11,863 nucleotides of DNA, taken from Candidatus Scybalomonas excrementavium. GTDB lineage: Bacteria > Bacillota > Clostridia > Lachnospirales > Lachnospiraceae. Shown here in pieces: positions 7,258 to 11,863 of this stretch. The notes beneath the pieces were generated by a model that worked only from the letters and a program-made list of their open reading frames with translations, made no database searches and had not been told where the DNA came from. The DNA lies in NCBI GenBank assembly GCA_017694765.1, contig JADIML010000019.1, forward strand, positions 1 through 11,863, in the 5' to 3' direction. Every line of letters starts with the position of its first letter. Position 1 is the stretch's first letter. Position numbers and translations under genes: made by a program.

Positions 7258-7322
7258 AAAAAGATGAGGGTGTTGCCAAATCACCAAAGTAGATGATGGA
7301 GCGAGACCCTCATCTTTTTTTT
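7258..7322 (+). terminator. Intrinsic terminator with a 34-base loop
   Basis: A perfect 14-bp stem pairs AAAAAGATGAGGGT (7258-7271) with its complement at 7306-7319, followed by a run of eight T from 7315. The loop of 34 bases is long for a terminator and contains a second AGATGA at 7291-7296 that could compete for the same 3' arm. The T-run is also the start of the next inverted repeat. Confidence 0.8.
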
Positions 7323-7385
7323 ATTTCATAGGAAACACCTTGTTACATTAATTTGTAAAATTGCCGTTTCCTATGAAATAAAAAA
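7317..7385. repeat. 20-bp perfect inverted repeat with structured loop
   Basis: Bases 7317-7336 (ending TTTCATAGGAAAC) are the exact reverse complement of 7366-7385. The 29-base loop holds a smaller inverted repeat, TTACA/TGTAA at 7343-7347/7354-7358. Neither strand has a T-run after the hairpin, so it is not itself a usual terminator. It could be a REP- or MITE-like dispersed element or an RNA processing hairpin; copy number cannot be seen here. Confidence 0.75.
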
Positions 7386-7544
7386 GCACTACGTGGGAAG
7401 TATGCGCAGGTCACAATGGGGAAAATTTTACTTCGTAAACTGCGGCCGCGCGACAAAATATGTAAAACATAGGAATCAATCTTTTGTAAAAATCCGTATT
7501 GATGTTAGAGATTTTATTTAGAGATAAAAAATAAAAAATAGTGC
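7386..7544. other. Non-coding stretch with a GC-rich structured block
   Basis: This is the middle of a 430-base gap (7221-7650). The part at 7386-7455 is much richer in G and C than the surroundings and includes the 8-base palindrome GCGGCCGC (7442-7449). Short pairings are visible: TTTAC/GTAAA at 7427-7431/7435-7439 with a 3-base loop, CGCAG/CTGCG at 7405-7409/7440-7444 enclosing it, and TATGT/ACATA at 7459-7463/7467-7471. I see no ORF with a ribosome binding site on either strand. After about 7472 the DNA is plain AT-rich. It may belong to the same element as the inverted repeat before it. Confidence 0.4.
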
Positions 7545-7573
7545 TTGAAAAAAATGGATACAGATGATAGAAT
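7545..7573 (+). promoter_or_regulatory. Promoter of the FNT channel gene
   Basis: TTGAAA at 7545-7550 (5 of 6), a 17-base spacer, and TAGAAT at 7568-7573 (5 of 6) preceded by TGA, an extended -10 arrangement. The transcript would have a leader of about 70 bases. Confidence 0.7.
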
Positions 7574-7650
7574 TGTAAAGCAATTTTTGCAAGACTCAAA
7601 CAGAAAAAATTCATATTATTTGAAAAAGCATCATATTAGGAGGACATTAT

Positions 7651-8427
7651 ATGTTTCAAGAAGAATTTCAAGACGTTTGTAAGTCAGGAGTGAAAAAAAG
7701 TAATTTTTTAGAAAAGAATCCTTTTGGATATTTTGTAGCTGCATTTTTAGCAGGGGCATTCGTTGCTCTAGGAGCATTTGTTGCATTTACAACAGGTGCA
7801 ATTGTTCATGTAGGGGAGTTTGCACCTTTAACAAAAATTATGCAGGCAATTGTTTTTGCATCAGCATTAAGTTTCGTTATTATGGCAGGCTGTGAGTTAT
7901 TTACAGGAAATAATTTTGTAATGGCGTCAGCAACATTAAGAAAACAAGTCAGTTTTGCTAAAACGATAAAACTATGGGTTGTTTGTTGGATTGGAAACTT
8001 AGTTGGTTCTTTATTCTTTGCTGTTCTTTTCCAACTTTCAGGAGCACCAAAGGGAAGTGTAGGTGCATATTTTGCTGCTCTTGCTGAAACAAAAGTTTCA
8101 TATGAACCATTTGAATTAATCATTCGTGCAATACTTTGTAATATGCTTGTTTGTTTAGCAACATGGTGTAGTATTAAAATGAAAACAGAATCTGGAAAAT
8201 TGATTATGACTTTCTGGTGTATTATTGTTTTTATGATCTGTGGATTTGAACATAGTGTTGCCAATATGAGTGTTTTAGCAGTTGGAATCATGAATGCTAC
8301 AAATGAAGCGATTAGCATTGGTGGATACATATATAATGTAGTATTCGTTACCATTGGAAATGTATTAGGTGGTGTGTTATTAATGGCAGTTCCATATCAC
8401 TTTATTTCCAAAGACAACAACGAATAA
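7651..8427 (+). CDS. Formate/nitrite transporter (FNT) family channel
   Basis: This is a 258-residue integral membrane protein of the FNT family (FocA, NirC, HSC), pentameric channels for small anions such as formate, nitrite or hydrosulfide. Six hydrophobic segments are visible. Family motifs are present: AGCELFTGN (79-87) with the central Thr85, an Asn-rich half-repeat ILCNMLVC (161-168), and GFEHSVANM (198-206) with the pore His201. Lys148 (ETKVSY) fits the conserved basic residue of the periplasmic or outer vestibule. A perfect AGGAGG lies 7 bases before the ATG. It is a single-gene unit with its own promoter and terminator. Neither a formate-lyase gene (pfl) nor sulfite or nitrite reductase genes are nearby, so the substrate is open; formate is the likely guess for a fermenting Clostridium, hydrosulfide is the main alternative. 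Confidence 0.92.
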   Translation: MFQEEFQDVCKSGVKKSNFLEKNPFGYFVAAFLAGAFVALGAFVAFTTGAIVHVGEFAPLTKIMQAIVFASALSFVIMAGCELFTGNNFVMASATLRKQVSFAKTIKLWVVCWIGNLVGSLFFAVLFQLSGAPKGSVGAYFAALAETKVSYEPFELIIRAILCNMLVCLATWCSIKMKTESGKLIMTFWCIIVFMICGFEHSVANMSVLAVGIMNATNEAISIGGYIYNVVFVTIGNVLGGVLLMAVPYHFISKDNNE

Positions 8428-8501
8428 AAAGAATAGTCAGTTGTCAGCTAAGAAGAAATAAATTGAAAAATCGTATAACAAAAAACAGAATTGCATAGGA
8501 T

Positions 8502-8536
8502 AAAAGAGCGGATAGGATACCTGTTCGCTCTTTTTT
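8502..8536 (+). terminator. Intrinsic terminator of the FNT gene
   Basis: AAAAGAGCG at 8502-8510 pairs with CGCTCTTTT at 8526-8534, extended inward to a 5-base loop at 8516-8520 with two G-T pairs. A TTTTTT run ends the hairpin. Confidence 0.88.
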
Positions 8537-8571
8537 CATCATGAGAAAAAAGTTCTTTACTTTCTTTTTAG

Positions 8572-8600
8572 TTGTAAGAATTCCTATAACATATTATAAT
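8572..8600 (+). promoter_or_regulatory. Promoter of the M16C peptidase gene
   Basis: TTGTAA at 8572-8577, a 17-base spacer, and a perfect TATAAT at 8595-8600, about 38 bases before the start codon. Confidence 0.7.
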
Positions 8601-8637
8601 GAATAAAGAGAATTGATAAAAATAAAGGAGAAACAAT

Positions 8638-11556
8638 ATGTTTGATACAGTGGGACAAGTATATGGTGCATATACATTAGAAAATAAAGTTGTATTAAAA
8701 GAATTAGATGCTATTGGATATATGATAAGACATAACCAGACAAAGGCAAGAATCGTTGTAATTTCCAATGATGATGAGAATAAAGTATTTACGGTAGGAT
8801 TTCGTACACCACCAACAGATGATACAGGACTTCCACATATTATGGAACACTCTGTATTATGTGGGTCTAGGGAATTTCCTGCAAAAGATCCCTTTGTTGA
8901 ATTAGTGAAAGGTTCTTTGAATACCTTTTTGAATGCCATGACCTATCCAGATAAGACGGTATATCCAGTTGCAAGTTGTAATGATAAAGATTTTCATAAT
9001 TTAATGCATGTTTACTTAGATGCCGTTTTTTATCCAAATATTTATACCCGGCCACAGATTTTAAAGCAAGAAGGCTGGCATTATGAGGCTGAATCCGTGG
9101 AATCACCAATTCAATATAACGGTGTTGTATATAATGAAATGAAGGGAGCTTTTTCTTCAGCAGATGAACAATTATCTCGTTTAATTAAGTCCTCATTATT
9201 AAAAGGAACCCCATATGAGTTTGAATCTGGTGGGGCACCAAAGAGTATTCCAGACTTAACAGAAGAAGATTTTTTAAATTTCCATAGAACCTATTATCAT
9301 CCATCTAATAGTTATATTTATTTATATGGAAATATGGATTTTGCAAAAGACTTAGAATGGATCGATGAAAAGTATTTGAGCAATTTTAAGGAAATACAAA
9401 TCGATTCTGCAATAAACACTTGTGATGCTTCTATGATAGACAAGCGTATCGTAGAAGAATATTCCATTAGTGAAACAGAAAGTGAAGAAAAGAATACGTA
9501 TTTAAGTTGGAATACAGTAATCGGTTCGAGTCTTGATAAAGAGTTATATTTAGCATTTCAAATACTTGATTATGCTCTCTTTTCTTGTCCGGGTGCGCCA
9601 ATTAAAAAGGCTTTAATTGATGCAAAAATTGGAACAGATATTGATAGCTCTTATGAGAATAGCGTTTTACAGCCAATGTTTTCCGTTATTGCAAAAAATG
9701 CAAATTTAGAAGATGAACAGAAATTTTTAGATGTTTTATATGGAGAATTTCGTAAAATCGTAGAGAATGGAATCGATAGACGTTCTTTACAAGCTGCCAT
9801 GACTCATTATGAATTCCGTTATCGAGAAGCGAATTTTGGAAGGTATCCAAAAGGACTTATGTATGGATTACAAATGTTTGATAGTTGGTTATACGATGAT
9901 GAAAAGCCGTTTATTCATTTACAGACAGAGCAGACATTTGCTTTCTTAAAAGAAAATATGGATTCTGGCTATTTTGAGCAAATTGTAGAACGTTATTTAC
10001 TTCATAATGAACATACAAGTGTTGTTATCTTAAAACCGAAAAAGGGATTAAATGATGAGAGAGAACAAGAAGTAAAAGAAAAGTTAGCTGCTTATGAGAA
10101 AACACTTACAAAAGAGCAAAAAGAAGCTATGGTAGAGGATACCAAAGCATTAAAAGCATACCAAGATGAGCCTTCTACCAAAGAAGAACTCATGACAATT
10201 CCAATGCTTGAAATTTCAGATATTCGAAAAGAAATTCAACCACTTTGTAATCAAGAAGAGGAAATTGAAGGTGTCAAAGTGATTAGTCATGCTCTCTTTA
10301 CAAATGGTATTGTCTATACGTCTGTTGATTTTAAAATGGATATGCTCACAGAAGAACAACTTTCTTTTGCCTCTTTACTTACTGTGCTTTATCAGTATGT
10401 AGATACAAAACAATTTACTTGTAATGAACTTGCCAATGAAATCAATATTGAAACAGGTGGAATGTATACGAACGTAACCGTATTACCGCTTAGAAATGGG
10501 GATACACTTCCACTATTTGAAATGACAGGAAAAGCATTAGAAGAGAAAGCCGATACAATGTTTTTATTAATGAAGGAGATTTTGTTCCACTCCAAATTTG
10601 AAGACAAACAACGTGTTCGTGAAGTCTTAGAAGAAGCAAAATCTAGAATACAAATGCAATTATCCGCCCAAGGACACTCTGTAGCAGCAAACCGCGTTAT
10701 GTCCTATTTTTCAAAAGCTGCTTACGAAAAAGAATATACAATCGGAGTTTCCTTCTATACATTCCTTGTTGATTTATTAGAAGATTATGAAGAAAAGGCA
10801 GAATGGATTTGTGAACAGTTACGAGCAGTGGAACGAGCAATTTTCCAAAAGAAAAATATGATCGTAAATTATACAGCAAATGTACCAGCAAAAGAATTGT
10901 TACAAGATGGATTTACAGAACTTGTAACATGTTTATATGAAGATCAAGAAGTTGAGAAAAAAGCTATAAAACCAATTGTGAAAAATGAAGGATTTCAAAC
11001 AGCCAGTCAAGTACAATATGTAGCAACGGGTGGTAACTTTGTACAAAAAGGCTTTGCTTATACAGGTGCCTTAAAAGCATTACAAGTTATGTTTTCCTAT
11101 GATTATTTATGGTTAAATATTCGTATAAAAGGTGGCGCATATGGATGTATGTGTGGTTTCTCACGATTTGGGGATTCCTATTTCACATCGTACCGCGATC
11201 CGAATGTAAAAGAAACGTTTGAAGTGTATCAAAAAGCTTTTGAATATGTAGAGAACTTCGATTGTGACGATCGTGATATGACAAAGTATATTATTGGAGC
11301 CATTGGTGGGATGGATATTCCTATGACACCACCAACGAAAGGAAATCGTTCTTTCACTTGTTATCTAATGGGAATTACAGAAGAAGAGTTACAAAGAGAA
11401 CGTGATGAACTTCTTAGTACAAACCAAGAAACGATTCGTAGTTTATCAGAACTTGTAAAATCTGTTACAAAAGATCAGCTTATTTGTGCAGTTGGTGGAG
11501 AGACAAAGTTAAAAGAAAACGAAGAATGTTTCTTAGAATTAAGAAGTATTTTTTAA
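8638..11556 (+). CDS. M16C (pitrilysin/PreP-like) zinc metallopeptidase
   Basis: This 972-residue protein has the length and layout of the M16C subfamily, clam-shell oligopeptidases such as mitochondrial and plastid PreP that degrade peptides up to a few dozen residues. The inverted zinc motif HIMEH lies at 67-71, with the third ligand Glu167 in VVYNEMKGAF. The N-terminal catalytic half extends to about 450, a helical M16C-associated linker follows, and the C-terminal half carries Arg829 and Tyr835 in RIKGGAYG, with the same 6-residue spacing as the substrate-binding Arg848/Tyr854 of human PreP. No signal peptide or membrane segment is visible, so it is probably cytosolic. AAAGGAG lies 7 bases before the ATG. 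All active-site residues are present, so it should be active; the natural substrates are unknown. It has its own promoter; era follows after 110 bases, with only a hairpin lacking a U-tract between them. Confidence 0.95.
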   Translation: MFDTVGQVYGAYTLENKVVLKELDAIGYMIRHNQTKARIVVISNDDENKVFTVGFRTPPTDDTGLPHIMEHSVLCGSREFPAKDPFVELVKGSLNTFLNAMTYPDKTVYPVASCNDKDFHNLMHVYLDAVFYPNIYTRPQILKQEGWHYEAESVESPIQYNGVVYNEMKGAFSSADEQLSRLIKSSLLKGTPYEFESGGAPKSIPDLTEEDFLNFHRTYYHPSNSYIYLYGNMDFAKDLEWIDEKYLSNFKEIQIDSAINTCDASMIDKRIVEEYSISETESEEKNTYLSWNTVIGSSLDKELYLAFQILDYALFSCPGAPIKKALIDAKIGTDIDSSYENSVLQPMFSVIAKNANLEDEQKFLDVLYGEFRKIVENGIDRRSLQAAMTHYEFRYREANFGRYPKGLMYGLQMFDSWLYDDEKPFIHLQTEQTFAFLKENMDSGYFEQIVERYLLHNEHTSVVILKPKKGLNDEREQEVKEKLAAYEKTLTKEQKEAMVEDTKALKAYQDEPSTKEELMTIPMLEISDIRKEIQPLCNQEEEIEGVKVISHALFTNGIVYTSVDFKMDMLTEEQLSFASLLTVLYQYVDTKQFTCNELANEINIETGGMYTNVTVLPLRNGDTLPLFEMTGKALEEKADTMFLLMKEILFHSKFEDKQRVREVLEEAKSRIQMQLSAQGHSVAANRVMSYFSKAAYEKEYTIGVSFYTFLVDLLEDYEEKAEWICEQLRAVERAIFQKKNMIVNYTANVPAKELLQDGFTELVTCLYEDQEVEKKAIKPIVKNEGFQTASQVQYVATGGNFVQKGFAYTGALKALQVMFSYDYLWLNIRIKGGAYGCMCGFSRFGDSYFTSYRDPNVKETFEVYQKAFEYVENFDCDDRDMTKYIIGAIGGMDIPMTPPTKGNRSFTCYLMGITEEELQRERDELLSTNQETIRSLSELVKSVTKDQLICAVGGETKLKENEECFLELRSIF

Positions 11557-11600
11557 TAGAGTTAGTGATAAAGATAGAAAAACGATGAGAAACTAAATGA

Positions 11601-11643
11601 TATTGCACTACAAAGTGTGAAATACAAACTTTGTAGTGCAATA
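11601..11643. repeat. 16-bp perfect inverted repeat between the peptidase gene and era
   Basis: TATTGCACTACAAAGT at 11601-11616 is the exact reverse complement of 11628-11643, with an 11-base loop. The bases after it on either strand contain no T-run, so it is not a typical intrinsic terminator. It ends 23 bases before the era start and could shape the 5' end of era RNA, be an RNase III site, a dispersed repeat, or a protein-binding operator. Confidence 0.75.
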
Positions 11644-11666
11644 CGTAAAAGAGAGAAATTGCGAAT

Positions 11667-11863
11667 ATGGCAAAAAATAAATTTAAATCTGGTTTTGTGA
11701 CATTAATTGGACGTCCTAATGTAGGGAAATCTACTTTAATGAATCATTTAATTGGGCAAAAAATTGCAATCACATCTAATAAACCACAGACAACGAGAAA
11801 TCGAATTCAGACCGTTTATACAGATGAGAGGGGACAGATTATTTTCCTTGATACTCCGGGGAT
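11667..11863 (+). CDS. era: GTPase Era, N-terminal part (cut by the window end)
   Basis: Era is an essential GTPase that binds the 3' end of 16S rRNA through a C-terminal KH domain and helps mature the 30S subunit. Only 65 complete codons are in the window. They show the G1 loop GRPNVGKS (15-22), the Era-type G2 region KPQTTRNRIQT (39-49), and the G3 motif DTPG (62-65). The ATG at 11667 gives the expected N-terminus; the upstream AGAGAGA is a weak ribosome binding site. No promoter is obvious in the gap, so it may be read from the peptidase promoter or from a site I cannot see. The start of Era (SGFVTLIGRPNVGKST) separates it from the related EngA/Der. Confidence 0.95.
   Translation, partial: MAKNKFKSGFVTLIGRPNVGKSTLMNHLIGQKIAITSNKPQTTRNRIQTVYTDERGQIIFLDTPG

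Noticed and set aside
7411..7614. 67-codon open frame on the minus strand in the gap before the FNT gene
   Set aside because: It has no convincing Shine-Dalgarno site, its product is low-complexity and hydrophobic, and it crosses the GC-rich structured block and the + strand promoter.
7806..8354. Long 182-codon open frame on the minus strand, opposite the FNT gene
   Set aside because: It is antisense to a clear membrane protein gene, shows no recognisable motif and no ribosome binding site, and follows from the codon composition of the true gene.

Overview
The window looks like chromosomal DNA of a low-GC anaerobic Firmicute of the class Clostridia, most likely the family Lachnospiraceae. 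This rests on the AT-rich codon use, strong Shine-Dalgarno sites before almost every gene, short genes with intrinsic terminators, an electron-bifurcating NfnAB pair, an FNT-type anion channel, and a large cytosolic M16C peptidase directly before era. All recognised genes lie on the + strand. I see no tRNA, rRNA, CRISPR array, insertion sequence, phage gene or broken gene.

Layout. 1-2472: nfnA-nfnB, a two-gene operon for ferredoxin/NADPH/NADH electron transfer, closed by a strong terminator. 2473-4885: a long leader with a clear promoter, guaB (IMP dehydrogenase), then a membrane-anchored peptidoglycan amidase that overlaps the end of guaB. 4934-6765: a promoter, a ZTP (pfl) riboswitch with an overlapping terminator, and purH. 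6768-7385: a promoter, a small secreted protein of unknown function, a terminator with a large loop, and a long inverted repeat fused to it. 7386-7650: a non-coding stretch with an unusual GC-rich block, then a near-consensus promoter. 7651-8536: an FNT-family channel gene with its terminator. 8572-11556: a promoter and a 972-residue M16C zinc peptidase. 11557-11863: a 16-bp perfect inverted repeat and the first 65 codons of era.

How the genes work together. guaB and purH both act at the IMP node: PurH makes IMP from AICAR (ZMP) and GuaB sends IMP towards GMP. The riboswitch senses ZMP/ZTP, which build up when 10-formyl-tetrahydrofolate is short, and should switch purH on. NfnAB supplies NADPH, and the FNT channel may carry formate, a one-carbon donor or fermentation product. 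A one-carbon/purine/redox theme is therefore possible, but each unit has its own promoter and only the riboswitch link is direct. The rest are mostly housekeeping neighbours.

I found no clearly new multi-gene system. The parts worth a second look are non-coding: the inverted repeat plus GC-rich block at 7317-7471, a shared TGATCAGTT element abutting two -10 boxes, the hairpin without a U-tract before era, and two competing start codons at guaB.
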